Positions 44,139 through 53,463 of a DNA stretch of 64,000 nt are shown piece after piece (positions within the stretch are counted from its first letter, which is position 1; each line of letters begins with the position of its first letter). Position numbers and translations under genes: made by a program. This DNA is from CAZFVY01 sp964522665 (GTDB taxonomy: Bacteria > Verrucomicrobiota > Verrucomicrobiia > Limisphaerales > CAZFVY01), in contig CAZFVY010000007.1 in assembly GCA_964522665.1 (NCBI GenBank), positions 43,423-107,422 on the forward strand. The letters are read 5' to 3'. The notes under the pieces were generated by a model. That model made no database searches. It was not told the DNA's origin and saw only the letters and a program-made list of their open reading frames with translations.

Positions 44139-46592
44139 TTGGACTTCATCGACTCGCTTGCGCAGGACCTCGGGTACGCCGGGCGGCAATGGCGGAAGCG
44201 CCCCGGATTTGCCGCGGTGGCGGTCATGACGCTGGCCCTGGGCATTGGGGCGAACACGGCCGTTTTCAGCCTGGTGAACGCCTTGCTGGTGCGCCCGCTG
44301 CCCTTTCGCCAGCCCGAACGGCTGGTTTGGATTTCCAACCCGAACCCCGGCGGCGGCGGCATTCCCGGGATCACGGGCCAGGCCAATTTCCGCGATTGGC
44401 GCCAACTGAGCGGTTCCTTCGAAACGCTGGGCGCGTACCTCCCTTCGTTCACGGAACGGATTCGCTCGGCGTTGACCGGCGACGGCGAACCGGAACGATT
44501 AAAAAGCCTCTTCGTCACGGGAAATTTCCTCGCGACGCTCGGCGTCACCCCGCGACTTGGCCGCCGCTTTTCACCCGAGGAATGCCTGCGTCATGGGCCG
44601 TCCGCCGTGCTGCTGACGGAGAGTTTCTGGCGGCGGCGGTTCCAAAGCGATCCGGGGATAATCGGGCGCTCGGTCACGATCGACGAGGCGCCGCACGAGG
44701 TGGTCGGCGTGCTGCCCGAAGCGTTCGACTTCTCCTCCGTATTCAACCCGGGATCGCGGCCCGTCGATGTGGTTCGGCCCTTTCCCGAGGATGCGCCGGG
44801 CTACGATCACTGGGGCAATCTGATGGCGGTGATCGGGCGGTTGGCGCCGGGCGTGACGGTCGCCGCGGCGCAGGCTGAATTTGACCATTTGAACGGGCGC
44901 TTGCGGGCCGCACATCCCGAGCGCGGAGATTTTGGCGCGCGCCTCACGCCTCTGCCGGCACGCGTCACCGGCGGATTTCGGCGCGCCGTCGGATTCCTCG
45001 CCGGGGCGGTCGGCAGCGTCTTGTTGATCGCCTGCGCGAACCTGTCGAACCTGTTGCTGGCCCGCGCGACCGCGCGGCGGCAAGAAATCGCGGTGCGGGT
45101 CGCGCTCGGGGCCAGCCGGGGGCGTTTGGCGCGCCAACTCCTCACCGAGAGCCTGGCGCTCGCGTTTTGCGGCGCGGCGCTCGGGCTGCCGCTCGCCGCC
45201 CTGATGGTTCGGGCGCTGACGCACACGCGCGCTTTCAACGTGCCGCTGTTGGCGTCCGTCCGCCTGGACGGCGCGGCGCTCGGATTCACCGTCGTGGCCG
45301 CCGGCTTGACCGGATTGCTTTTCGGGAGCGTTCCCGCGTGGCAGTTTTCCCGCGGGGACACGCTAGGCGCCTTGAAGGAAACCAGCCGCGGCGCCGGGCA
45401 TTCTCGCGGGCGGGCGAGAATGCGCGAGGCGCTCGTGGCGTCCGAGGTGGCGCTGGCGTGCGTGCTCCTGGTCGCCGGCGGATTGTTCCTGCGCAGCCTG
45501 GATCGCTTGCTCAACGTCGAGCTTGGATTCCGGCCGGAAAAAACGGCCGCGTGGCGGATTCAACCGAGCCGTCATTTTGCGACGAACGGTGAGGAAACTC
45601 TGTTTTATCAGGAGCTGGTCAGGCGCGTCGCCGCGCTCCCCGGCGTCGTCGCCGCCAGCATGAGCGACAAACTTCCCCTCGATCTCAATGACGTCGGGAT
45701 CGTGCGCGCCAAGGGAGAGACTTATCGCGAAGGAGCCGCCCCGAGCGCGTTCGTGCGCTTTGTCGCGCCGGCCTATTTCGGGACCGTGCGGATTCCCCTG
45801 CGCGCGGGCCGCGATTTTGACGCGCGCGACGCCCTGTTCGATTGGCACGCGCCGCGCGGCGCCCAAATGGTGGCGATCGTTAACGAAAAACTGGCGCGGC
45901 TGCTTTGGCCCGGCCAGGACGCCCTTGGCCGAAGCCTGGTTTTGGACGATAACCCCGGGCCGCCGGCGGAATGCCGAGTCGTAGGCGTCGTCGGCAACGT
46001 GCGGCAAACCGCGCTCGAAGAAACCGCGGGACCCGAGGTTTATCTGTTGAGCTGGGGAGGAGAACTGTTGGCGCGCGGCGGCGGGGCGCTCGCCAGTCTG
46101 ACGCCCGCCGTCCGCGGAGTATTGCGCGGGCTTGATCCGCTGATGCCCGCGGATGATTTCCGGTCGCTGGACCAGATCGTGGATCAGGCGGTGGCGCCCA
46201 AACGCGCGCTGGCGGCGTTGCTCGGCCTCTTCTCGCTCGTGGCGCTGCTGCTCGCCGCGATCGGCATTTACGGCGTCATGGCGTTCTCGGTGAGCCAGCG
46301 AACGCAGGAGATCGGCCTCCGGCTGGCGCTCGGAGCCAGCGCCGGCGGCATCCTCGCGCTGATCATTCGTCAGGGAATGCGGGCGGCGCTCGTCGGCTGC
46401 GCGGCCGGGTTGATCGGCGCGCTGGCCTTGACGCGGCTGATCGCGGCGCTGTTTTTCGAGGTGAGCACGAGCGATCCGCTGACGTTTGCCGCCTGCGGCC
46501 TGCTGCTGTTGGCCGTGGCGCTGCTCGCCTGCTGGGCGCCCGCCCGCCGCGCCGCCCGGGTGGACCCAATCGTCGCGCTGCGATGCGATTAA
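44139..46592 (+). CDS. ADOP/MacB-type ABC transporter permease
   Basis: 817 residues if started at TTG 44139, which gives DFIDSLAQDLGYAGRQWRKR followed by PGFAAVAVMTLALGIGANTA, the usual N-terminus of acidobacterial duplicated orphaned permeases (ADOP). No ATG lies in frame between the repeat and this point. Topology: TM1 near residue 30, a large MacB-like periplasmic domain, FtsX-like segment (VGSVLLIACANLSNLLLARA, ATARRQEIAVRVALGASRGR), a second periplasmic region, and a C-terminal FtsX repeat (ALLGLFSLVALLLAAIGIYG, SQRTQEIGLRLALGASAGGI). No ATPase gene is adjacent. These permeases may serve export or membrane mechanotransmission; the substrate is unknown. Confidence 0.9.
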   Translation: MDFIDSLAQDLGYAGRQWRKRPGFAAVAVMTLALGIGANTAVFSLVNALLVRPLPFRQPERLVWISNPNPGGGGIPGITGQANFRDWRQLSGSFETLGAYLPSFTERIRSALTGDGEPERLKSLFVTGNFLATLGVTPRLGRRFSPEECLRHGPSAVLLTESFWRRRFQSDPGIIGRSVTIDEAPHEVVGVLPEAFDFSSVFNPGSRPVDVVRPFPEDAPGYDHWGNLMAVIGRLAPGVTVAAAQAEFDHLNGRLRAAHPERGDFGARLTPLPARVTGGFRRAVGFLAGAVGSVLLIACANLSNLLLARATARRQEIAVRVALGASRGRLARQLLTESLALAFCGAALGLPLAALMVRALTHTRAFNVPLLASVRLDGAALGFTVVAAGLTGLLFGSVPAWQFSRGDTLGALKETSRGAGHSRGRARMREALVASEVALACVLLVAGGLFLRSLDRLLNVELGFRPEKTAAWRIQPSRHFATNGEETLFYQELVRRVAALPGVVAASMSDKLPLDLNDVGIVRAKGETYREGAAPSAFVRFVAPAYFGTVRIPLRAGRDFDARDALFDWHAPRGAQMVAIVNEKLARLLWPGQDALGRSLVLDDNPGPPAECRVVGVVGNVRQTALEETAGPEVYLLSWGGELLARGGGALASLTPAVRGVLRGLDPLMPADDFRSLDQIVDQAVAPKRALAALLGLFSLVALLLAAIGIYGVMAFSVSQRTQEIGLRLALGASAGGILALIIRQGMRAALVGCAAGLIGALALTRLIAALFFEVSTSDPLTFAACGLLLLAVALLACWAPARRAARVDPIVALRCD

Positions 46593-46662
46593 ACTGGCTT
46601 CAGCGGTTGGCGTGAAATTCGCGCTTCCTAGACCCTGATCGGGTTGTTAAGCTCCCGGCATC

Positions 46663-47520
46663 ATGAAAACACCCTCCTTCTCCCGGCGTGACTTTATCAA
46701 GACAGGCGCGGCGGCCGCGATGGCGGCGGCGGTTCCGGGCCGGCTCGAGGCGCAGGAATACGGGGGCAACAAGATCCCGTTCGGCCTTCAGCTTTACTCC
46801 GTGCGCGACGAGTGCGCCAAGGATCTCGACCGGACCGTGGCCGCGGTGGGCAAGATGGGTTACCGGGCGGTCGAGTTCGCCGGCTACTACGGCCGCGACG
46901 CCAAGTCACTGCGCAAGCTGCTGGACGACACCGGTCTCAAGTGCTGCGGCACCCACATCGCCCTCGATACGTTGCTGGGGGATAATTTTGCCCGGACGGT
47001 TGAGTTCAACCACACGTTGGGCAACCCGTTTTTAATCGTGCCGAGCCTCCCTGGAAAATACACGCGCAGCCGGCAAGGCTGGCAGGACGCGGCGGATGTT
47101 TTCAACGACCTCGCGGAAAAGCTCAAGCCGGAACACCTGCGGGTCGGCTACCACAACCACAACATCGAGTTCAAGCCGCTCGACGGCGAGATACCGTGGG
47201 ACACTTTCTTCAACCGGACCCACAAGGAAGTCGTGATTCAGTTCGACATGGGCAATGGCGTCGCCGAGGGCGGCGACCCGGTCGTTTATCTCAAGCGCAA
47301 GCCGGGCCGCGTCGCCAGTGTCCACGTCAAGCCGTACTCGAAGGCCAAGCCCAACGCGCTCATCGGCGACGACGAGCAGCCCTGGCCGGAAATCTTCCGC
47401 CTCTGCGAGACCGTGGCCGGCGTCGAGTGGTACATCATCGAATACGAAAAGGACGCCTTCCCGCCGTTGATCGCCGTCGAGAAAACGCTCGCCGTGATGC
47501 GCCGCTGGGGCAAATGCTGA
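46663..47520 (+). CDS. Tat-exported sugar phosphate isomerase/epimerase-like TIM barrel
   Basis: 285 residues. Twin-arginine leader SRRDFIKTGAAAAMAAAVPG. The rest is an AP-endonuclease-2/xylose-isomerase-like TIM barrel: FGLQLYSVRDECAKDLDRTV, GYRAVEFAGYYG, CCGTHIALDTL, LRVGYHNHNIEF (metal-binding His/Glu region), VIQFDMGNGVAEGGDP, VASVHVKPYS and WYIIEYEKDAFPP. Exported members of this family in Verrucomicrobia and Planctomycetes probably act on sugars in the periplasm; the substrate cannot be given. It follows the permease by 70 bp but lies under its own leader. Confidence 0.9.
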   Translation: MKTPSFSRRDFIKTGAAAAMAAAVPGRLEAQEYGGNKIPFGLQLYSVRDECAKDLDRTVAAVGKMGYRAVEFAGYYGRDAKSLRKLLDDTGLKCCGTHIALDTLLGDNFARTVEFNHTLGNPFLIVPSLPGKYTRSRQGWQDAADVFNDLAEKLKPEHLRVGYHNHNIEFKPLDGEIPWDTFFNRTHKEVVIQFDMGNGVAEGGDPVVYLKRKPGRVASVHVKPYSKAKPNALIGDDEQPWPEIFRLCETVAGVEWYIIEYEKDAFPPLIAVEKTLAVMRRWGKC

Positions 47521-47664
47521 GCGGTGGGCCAGAGCGGCCCGAATTCATCGGCAAGCGTCTCATGGGAACCGGCCGCCGCGGGGTCCGCGCGCTGGCGCCG
47601 GCGGATCGCGATTGCCTCCCAAAGAGTTTTGTAATTCGTCGATGGGCCGCTAAACTCCGGCGCG

Positions 47665-48858
47665 ATGTTGACCGAACCAGAACTCCGGCGGCTCATGGCC
47701 GAGCTTGAGTCGGACCGCGTTGAGCGAACCGAAGCGGTCAACGACATGGACAAGTTTTGCATCGCGGCCTGCGCCTTTGCCAACGATTTTCCTGGTCACG
47801 GCCAACCGGGCTTCCTGCTGGTGGGCGTGAAAAACAACGGTGAAGCGTCTGGGCTTAAGGTTACGGACCAATTGTTGCGCACGCTCGGCGAAACGCGCGC
47901 CAACGCGAACGTTTTGCCGATTCCCGCGATTAAGGTTTATCGGGTTACCCTTCCCGATGGCGCTGGTGATGTCGCCGTGTTGGAGGTGATGCCCTCGGAC
48001 CTGCCGCCGGTGCGGTACAAGGGACAGGTGTGGATTCGCGTGGGGCCAAGGCGGGCCTTGGCTACCGAGAGCGAAGAGCGACGGTTGACTGAGCGGCGCG
48101 TCTCTCATGCGCGCACCTTTGACGCCCGGCCCTGTTTGGGCGGCGGGGTCTCCGACCTGGCGATTGACCTCTTCGTCACCACCTATCGTCAACAGGCGAT
48201 CGCGCAAGAGGTCATTGCCGCCAACCATCGAGAAGTGAAGCAGCAATTGGCGGCGCTTAGGTTCTACGACCTGGGCAGGGATTGCCCGACGTACGCCGGA
48301 GTTCTCCTGTTCGCGAAGAATCCGCGCTATTGGCTAAGCGGGGCGTACGTGCAGTTTATCCGACTTTCGGGAGTGGAATTGCGACCTGAAGAGGCGTTGC
48401 TTGAAAAGGAAGTCCAGGGCGACCTGCTGACGGTGTTGCGCGAGCTGGACCTGTTGATCGAAACTCAATTAGCCTCTCACCCGGCGCCAGTGTCGGCGCT
48501 TCGCGAGGAGGTGGTTTCGGATTATCCCCGGTTTGCGCTCCGCGAACTTTTGTTGAACGCAGTCATGCACCGTGACTATGAAGCGACGGCGCCGATCCGT
48601 TTTTATTGGTTTTCCGACCGGATTGAGATTCAGAACCCCGGGGCGCTGTACGGCGAGGCGTCCCCGGCGAATTTTCCCCGCCAAAACGCCTACCGAAACC
48701 CGGTGATCGCGGAAGCCATGAAAACGCTTGGCTACGTCAACCGATACGGCTCGGGAATCGAGCGCGCCCAAGCTGCCCTCAAGGCGTCCCAGAATCCGGA
48801 GGCAACGTTCTTCTTTGAGGACACTTATTTCCTGGCAACGCTTAAGCGACGACCGTGA
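47665..48858 (+). CDS. AlbA_2 (Schlafen-type) + GHKL ATPase-domain protein
   Basis: 397 residues. The N-terminal AlbA_2/Schlafen-AAA_4-type domain (about 15-140) has ERTEAVNDMDKFCIAACAFA, PGFLLVGVKNNGEASGL and KGQVWIRVGPRRALATESEE. A C-terminal HATPase_c_4-like region (about 285-390) has the N box ELLLNAVMHRDYE (294-306), SDRIEIQNPGALYG and the G box NRYGSGIERAQ (359-369). Proteins of this layout are often annotated as putative transcriptional regulators or RecG-like, but no helicase domain is present. Its stop overlaps the start of a ParA-like gene by GTGA, so the two are co-translated and probably function together. Confidence 0.88.
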   Translation: MLTEPELRRLMAELESDRVERTEAVNDMDKFCIAACAFANDFPGHGQPGFLLVGVKNNGEASGLKVTDQLLRTLGETRANANVLPIPAIKVYRVTLPDGAGDVAVLEVMPSDLPPVRYKGQVWIRVGPRRALATESEERRLTERRVSHARTFDARPCLGGGVSDLAIDLFVTTYRQQAIAQEVIAANHREVKQQLAALRFYDLGRDCPTYAGVLLFAKNPRYWLSGAYVQFIRLSGVELRPEEALLEKEVQGDLLTVLRELDLLIETQLASHPAPVSALREEVVSDYPRFALRELLLNAVMHRDYEATAPIRFYWFSDRIEIQNPGALYGEASPANFPRQNAYRNPVIAEAMKTLGYVNRYGSGIERAQAALKASQNPEATFFFEDTYFLATLKRRP

Positions 48859-49871
48859 AGATCATCACCTTTTTCAACAATAAGGGCGGGGTCGGTAAGA
48901 CTTCACTGGTATATCATCTGGCGTGGATGTACGCGGGAATGGGACGGAGGGTTCTGGCGGTTGACTTGGATCCACAGGCAAATCTCACCGCCATGTTCCT
49001 TGATGAGGAATCATTGGAGACGTTATGGCCGGATGGCGAACACCCAGACACTATTTTGGGCAGTTTGCGTCCGATTATCCGAGGCATTGGGGACGTGCGT
49101 GAACCTCGACTTCAGAGCGTAAGGTCTGACGGACCATTGTTTCCAGCAAGAATGTGGCTGCTCGCCGGCGACCTTGGTCTTTCGAGTTTCGAGGATAAGC
49201 TTAGCGCCAGCTGGCCGTTGTGCAATGACCGTGACGAAAGCGCTTTTCGGGTGGTTTCCGCGTTTTACCGGATGATGAAACTCGCCGCGGTTCAAGTTCA
49301 GCCACACGTAATCTTAGTCGATGTCGGCCCCAACCTAGGCGCCATTAATCGCGCGGCTCTCATCGCGACCGATCACGTGGTAATTCCGCTCGCGCCGGAC
49401 CTTTTCTCGATGCAGGGACTCCGCAACCTTGGTCCCACCGTGCGACGATGGCGCACGGAATGGCAGGAACGTTTGTCGAGGAATCCCGACGCTGATTTGT
49501 CGCTTCCTCCCGGAGCGATGCAGCCGGCCGGCTATATTTTTATGCAACACTTTGCTCGCGACAAACGGCCGGTCAAAGCGTTTGACCGCTGGATGCGGAG
49601 AATCCCCCGCGAGTACCGAGTCTCCGTGCTTGGTCAATCCGACGACCCGTCAATTGAAGTTGATTCCGACCCTTTTTGCCTCGCTAAGCTCAAGCATTAT
49701 CGCAGCCTGATGCCGATGGCGATGGACGCGCGGAAGCCAATGTTTCTCCTCAAGCCAGCCGATGGCGCGATTGGCGCTCATACCTACGCAGTCCAAGACT
49801 GCGCGACTGATTTCGCGAATCTCGCGGGGAGGATTGCCGTAAGTTGTGGCATCCCCGAATCCTCGGAGTAG
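48855..49871 (+). CDS. ParA/MinD-type P-loop ATPase
   Basis: 338 residues, GTG start overlapping the preceding stop. Deviant Walker A NNKGGVGKTSLVYHLAW (with signature Lys10 and Lys15), VLAVDLDPQANLTAMFLDEE (A'), and HVILVDVGPNLGAINRAALI (Walker B-like, Asp-Val-Gly-Pro). The C-terminal third includes GYIFMQHFARDKRPVKAFDR and a KPMFLLKPADGAIGAHTYAV segment typical of ParA-like proteins encoded next to defence or accessory genes. No parB or parS site is visible nearby, so a role in chromosome or plasmid segregation is not supported. The AlbA_2/GHKL neighbour is the only apparent partner. Confidence 0.9.
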   Translation: MKIITFFNNKGGVGKTSLVYHLAWMYAGMGRRVLAVDLDPQANLTAMFLDEESLETLWPDGEHPDTILGSLRPIIRGIGDVREPRLQSVRSDGPLFPARMWLLAGDLGLSSFEDKLSASWPLCNDRDESAFRVVSAFYRMMKLAAVQVQPHVILVDVGPNLGAINRAALIATDHVVIPLAPDLFSMQGLRNLGPTVRRWRTEWQERLSRNPDADLSLPPGAMQPAGYIFMQHFARDKRPVKAFDRWMRRIPREYRVSVLGQSDDPSIEVDSDPFCLAKLKHYRSLMPMAMDARKPMFLLKPADGAIGAHTYAVQDCATDFANLAGRIAVSCGIPESSE

Positions 49872-49906
49872 GTCGGCATGTTTTCAAACTCACCGCATCG
49901 TCAGGG

Positions 49907-50845
49907 CTACTTGAAGTGGTGGCCCGTGACCAGGGTGTAGATGAGCAACGCCGCGCCGATCAGCGGCAGCGGGACGAACGCCATGCGGATGCGGGGACCG
50001 TGAAAATATTCGGTTAGCTCGGCGCCAATCTGCGCGCCGACGGCGGCGCCGGTGTGCATGACCAGCGCGATCAGAATATCGACGTTCCCTTTCAAGGCGT
50101 GCGTCACCGTGCCGTAACCGGCGGAAATCACGATCTCGAAAAGATCGGTTCCCACCGCGACGTGCGTCGGGACACCGAGCAGGTACACCATCATTGGCAT
50201 CCGGATGTAGCCGGCGCCGCCACCAAGGAATCCGCTAAACGCTCCGCCGATGAACGCCACCGCCAAGATCACCCACAAGGAAATCCGTTCGATGCCCGAG
50301 ACGGGCAGGTTGATCATCGGCGGCAGGTTAAAGCGATAAATCGCCGTTGAAACGTAGCCCAGAATAGATTCATCACGCTTCAATCGGCCACCCGTCAGCG
50401 TCGGCGACGAGGCCAGTTCGCCGCCCACCCGCCGGGCCTTGAGCGTCTGCCAGCTCTCCCAACCGACGAAGGCCGAAATCCCCAACAAAACCACCAGAAA
50501 GACCAGCGCCACCACTAAATCGACGTCCGCGTGCCGCTTTAGGAATTGGATGCCTTGCGCGCCGGTCTCGACCCCGGCGATCGTCCCCACCACCATCAAC
50601 ATCCCGAGCTTGATATCGACGTTTCCCAGCGCGCGGTGCTTTTTGGCGGCGACGATTGATTTGCCCACGATGTGCGCCAGGTCGGTGCCCACCACGTAAT
50701 TCATCGGCACGCCCAGCGCGAAGAGCACCGGGCCAGCCAGGAAACTGCCGCCGACCCCGAAAAAACCGCCGAGGATGCCGATGATGAACCCGGCGGTCAT
50801 CAGCCAAACCGGATTGACGTGCAGACCTGAAATCGGAAAATACAT
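49907..50845 (-). CDS. TauE/SafE (TSUP) family permease
   Basis: 312 residues with about 8 membrane segments. TSUP pattern: LMTAGFIIGILGGFFGVGGS, FLAGPVLFALGVPMNYVVGT, a short soluble loop (KARRVGGELASSPTLTGGRL), then the duplicated motif FIGGAFSGFLGGGAGYIRMP and MMVYLLGVPTHVAVGTDLFE. Family members export sulfite, sulfoacetate or related organosulfur anions, or import some; the substrate is not determinable here. A small two-TM protein gene ends 9 bp upstream on the same strand, forming an operon. Confidence 0.92.
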   Translation of the reverse strand: MYFPISGLHVNPVWLMTAGFIIGILGGFFGVGGSFLAGPVLFALGVPMNYVVGTDLAHIVGKSIVAAKKHRALGNVDIKLGMLMVVGTIAGVETGAQGIQFLKRHADVDLVVALVFLVVLLGISAFVGWESWQTLKARRVGGELASSPTLTGGRLKRDESILGYVSTAIYRFNLPPMINLPVSGIERISLWVILAVAFIGGAFSGFLGGGAGYIRMPMMVYLLGVPTHVAVGTDLFEIVISAGYGTVTHALKGNVDILIALVMHTGAAVGAQIGAELTEYFHGPRIRMAFVPLPLIGAALLIYTLVTGHHFK

Positions 50846-50854
50846 GCCTAAGAC

Positions 50855-51100
50855 TCAGCGCGACCGGCGGCGCGCCACCCGCAACAGCAGACTCGTCAGC
50901 AGTTCGAGCGCGATCCCCTGGGCGACGATCAGCCCGAGCGCCGCCGCCGCGTACTCCACGCGGTCATGTTCCGCCACCCGCTTGAGCCAGTCCCCGAGGA
51001 ATTGCAGGACGAGAAAAAAATAGGCCAGCAGGAACAGGGCGTACACGATCAATTGGACCAAAAGTGGCCCAAACGCCGGCGTTTTACTTGGAGTGGACAT
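50855..51100 (-). CDS. Small two-TM membrane protein, TSUP partner
   Basis: 81 residues from the ATG giving MSTPSKTPAFGPLLVQLIVY. Two predicted transmembrane helices (QLIVYALFLLAYFFLVLQFL and AAAALGLIVAQGIALELLTS), a short charged loop (KRVAEHDRVEY) and a basic C-terminus (RVARRRSR). I do not recognise the family. The longer in-frame extension upstream is Pro/Ala-rich non-coding-like sequence. It is separated from the TauE/SafE gene by 9 bp, so a role with that transporter is inferred. Confidence 0.7.
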   Translation of the reverse strand: MSTPSKTPAFGPLLVQLIVYALFLLAYFFLVLQFLGDWLKRVAEHDRVEYAAAALGLIVAQGIALELLTSLLLRVARRRSR

Positions 51101-51423
51101 GGCTCGTCGCGACGCCGAGGCCGACGCGCGGGCGAACGGCAAAGGCGGCACAGCTTGCCCGGTTGGCGCGCCACCGTCCAGCAGTTTGGCGGGATCGGAC
51201 CGATTAAGGTGGGCGAACCTCCGCGTGGTGGGCGTGCCGAGGATTGTCTTGGACACCCGGGTCGTTCGGAGCCACTCGGACGGGAGCGCGAGCCAGCCGT
51301 CGTGACCCTACCCGCGCGAACTCGATCACGCGCCGCGGGTTATGGTCACGCGCGTCCAACCCGTCCGCGTGGAAAGCGCGTTACCTTTGGCCCGGCTTCA
51401 CCGTGCCGGATGCGGTCCAAGCC
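51101..51423. other. Intergenic region, nothing recognised
   Basis: 323 bp between the 3' end of the FG-GAP gene and the start of the small membrane protein gene, both leftward. It should contain the promoter of the TSUP operon. No hairpin with a T-run and no repeat-family member was seen. Confidence 0.45.
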
Positions 51424-53073
51424 TCATAATTCCTTCGCGCGGAAGGTCACGCTCGAGCTTTGAGCGGGCGGGAGATTCGTCCAGAGCAACGCGCCGGTTT
51501 GATTGGTCCCGGTCGCGACTGGCGTCCACGTGCTCAAGTCGTTGGAAATTTCCAACTGATACGCCAGTCCTTGTCCACCGGTCAGGGTGAGGCGCGGACT
51601 GGAGCCGGCCGACGGCATTTCGGCCTTGAGCCGCGACGGTTCCTTGACGGTCAGGAATTGCCTGGCGACGACGTTCGTAAATTCCTGCGTGATTCCAGAG
51701 GGCCACTCGACGCGGACGACTTGGGCGTTCGTGGCGTCGCCGAGGCCGAACTGCGCCCGCAAGTCATTCTGGGAGGCCAGTCCGCCGCCGCCGGAGATTT
51801 CCCGCATTTGCCACCTCGCCTGTCCGGAAATCACGGCTTGAACGCGCACCTTCGCGCCGATCGCCGCGCGATTCGAGACGCGGCCGAGGCACTGCACGGT
51901 CAGCCAATTATTCGAATTGCCGCCGTTGAGATAGAGCGCGTTGGCCCCGCCTTGATTCGCCACAAACAGATCGGGGAATCCGTCGTTGTTCACGTCGCCC
52001 CACGCGGCGCCGGTCCAGGTTCCGCTGACCAGGACCGGATGGCCGGTCGTGACGCGCGTGAAAGTTCCGTCGCCGTTATTATGGAACAGGAGACACGCGC
52101 CGCCGCGCGCCGCGATGAACAGGTCAAGGTACCCGTCATTGTCGTAGTCGGCCCAGGCGCTGCCGCTGGAGTTGGCGGTTACCGTCGTAATCGCGCTATT
52201 CACGACTTTGCTGAACGTGCCGTCGCGATTGTTGTGATAGAGATAGTTATTCGCGCCCACATTGCAGACGACCAAGTCGAGGTAGCCATCGTTGTCGTAA
52301 TCTCCCCACGAGCAACCTTGGGAAATGGAGGAGTTAGCGGCGAACGCGGCGTTCGTAATCTTGGTGAACGTCCCGTTGCCATTGTTATGATAAAGCAAAT
52401 TGGGTTGATTGACGCGGGTCGTGAAGAGATCGAGGAACCCGTCGTTATCGTAGTCACCCCACGTGGCGCCCTGGGTCCCGGAATCCCCTTTCGCAAACGC
52501 GCTCGGTTGCGCGGTGAATCCACCCTGACCGTTATTGCGAAACAAGCCGCCGTTGGAGCCGGCGCAAAAGGCGTCGATAAACCCGTCGTTATCATAGTCG
52601 CCCCAGATGATGTTGTTGCCGGAACCAGGCCCGATCGGCGCTCCGGCGATTTTGGCAAACGTCCCGTGACCGGTATTGCGGAGCAGGTAATTGGCGCCGC
52701 TGCCATAGACCGAGCCGATCACGTCCAGATTACCGTCGTTATCGAAGTCGCCCCAGGCGCAACCCCAGGAACTGCCCGTGCTCGCGTCGAGGCCCGCCGC
52801 GGACGCCACCGCGAGAACGCCTTTGCCGTTGTTCGTGTAAAGCACGCTGGAAGGACCGGGATACGAGCTAATGAATAAGTCCACCGAGCCGGTGTGGTTG
52901 AAGTCGCCCCAGGCGCCACCGGTTCCCCCGCTGCTGGCGGCAATCGGGCCGGAGCTTATTCTAGTGAAGGTGACCTCGGCGCCCGCCGCGGCCACCGGTT
53001 GCGCCGTGATCAAGGCCACGGCCAGTAAGAGAAGCGGGGTTCGGTCGCCGGAGCGCGGGAGGAGTAGGTTCAT
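51424..53073 (-). CDS. Exported FG-GAP/VCBS-repeat protein with ASPIC/UnbV domain
   Basis: 549 residues. Signal peptide LLLLAVALITAQPVAAAGAE. Seven or so FG-GAP/VCBS blades from about 45 to 385, each with a Ca2+-binding-like WGDxDNDGxxDLF motif (GGAWGDFNHTGSVDLFI, WGDYDNDGFIDAFCAG, WGDYDNDGYLDLVVCN, WADYDNDGYLDLFIAA, WGDVNNDGFPDLFVAN). Then an ASPIC/UnbV domain (GRVSNRAAIGAKVRVQAVIS ... ISGGGGLASQNDLRAQFGLG ... VVRVEWPSG). It ends with the shared C-terminal module (YQLEISNDLSTWTPVATGTN, ending VTFRAKEL). It is extracellular or periplasmic and probably a binding or structural propeller. Confidence 0.9.
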   Translation of the reverse strand: MNLLLPRSGDRTPLLLLAVALITAQPVAAAGAEVTFTRISSGPIAASSGGTGGAWGDFNHTGSVDLFISSYPGPSSVLYTNNGKGVLAVASAAGLDASTGSSWGCAWGDFDNDGNLDVIGSVYGSGANYLLRNTGHGTFAKIAGAPIGPGSGNNIIWGDYDNDGFIDAFCAGSNGGLFRNNGQGGFTAQPSAFAKGDSGTQGATWGDYDNDGFLDLFTTRVNQPNLLYHNNGNGTFTKITNAAFAANSSISQGCSWGDYDNDGYLDLVVCNVGANNYLYHNNRDGTFSKVVNSAITTVTANSSGSAWADYDNDGYLDLFIAARGGACLLFHNNGDGTFTRVTTGHPVLVSGTWTGAAWGDVNNDGFPDLFVANQGGANALYLNGGNSNNWLTVQCLGRVSNRAAIGAKVRVQAVISGQARWQMREISGGGGLASQNDLRAQFGLGDATNAQVVRVEWPSGITQEFTNVVARQFLTVKEPSRLKAEMPSAGSSPRLTLTGGQGLAYQLEISNDLSTWTPVATGTNQTGALLWTNLPPAQSSSVTFRAKEL

Positions 53074-53463
53074 TTGTTTGACCTACGATTACAAGGCTCT
53101 CGCCCGACCCGCGGCCGTTATGTGACCAAGTGACGCTACGAGGGACGAATCGTGGCGGCGCAGGGACGAGTGGGATCGCGGTCGCGCAGGTAAATCCGGC
53201 ACGACCTCGGAAATGGCGCGGCGTGGCGCTCAGCACGCGTCCTCGCGCTTCCGGCGCGCCCTCCAGAATCTCACTCAGCACTCATGTCATTCCCTTTTTA
53301 ATGAGTTATTAACGCCGCATTTCGTCACAAGTAAAATCTGGCAATCCTACGGGTATCCCCCTACAGTGACCGAAGTTCTGTCGGAAGTCTGGCCCGGGCG
53401 AAATTCAAATTGCGCCAGTAATACGACGGCTAACGCGATCGCATGGTGAAATAGGAATCGTGA
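53074..53463. other. Divergent intergenic region with an AT-rich stretch
   Basis: 390 bp between the FG-GAP gene (left) and the hybrid kinase gene (right). An AT-rich block around 53290-53335 (CCCTTTTTAATGAGTTATTA) is the likeliest promoter zone for the kinase. No gene is supported; small open frames here lack any family resemblance. Confidence 0.45.

Noticed and set aside
26541..49871. One large defence island spanning the NACHT, restriction-modification and AlbA_2-ParA loci
   Set aside because: They are separated by several kilobases of transporter, propeller, protease and regulator genes, so the window does not show a single island.
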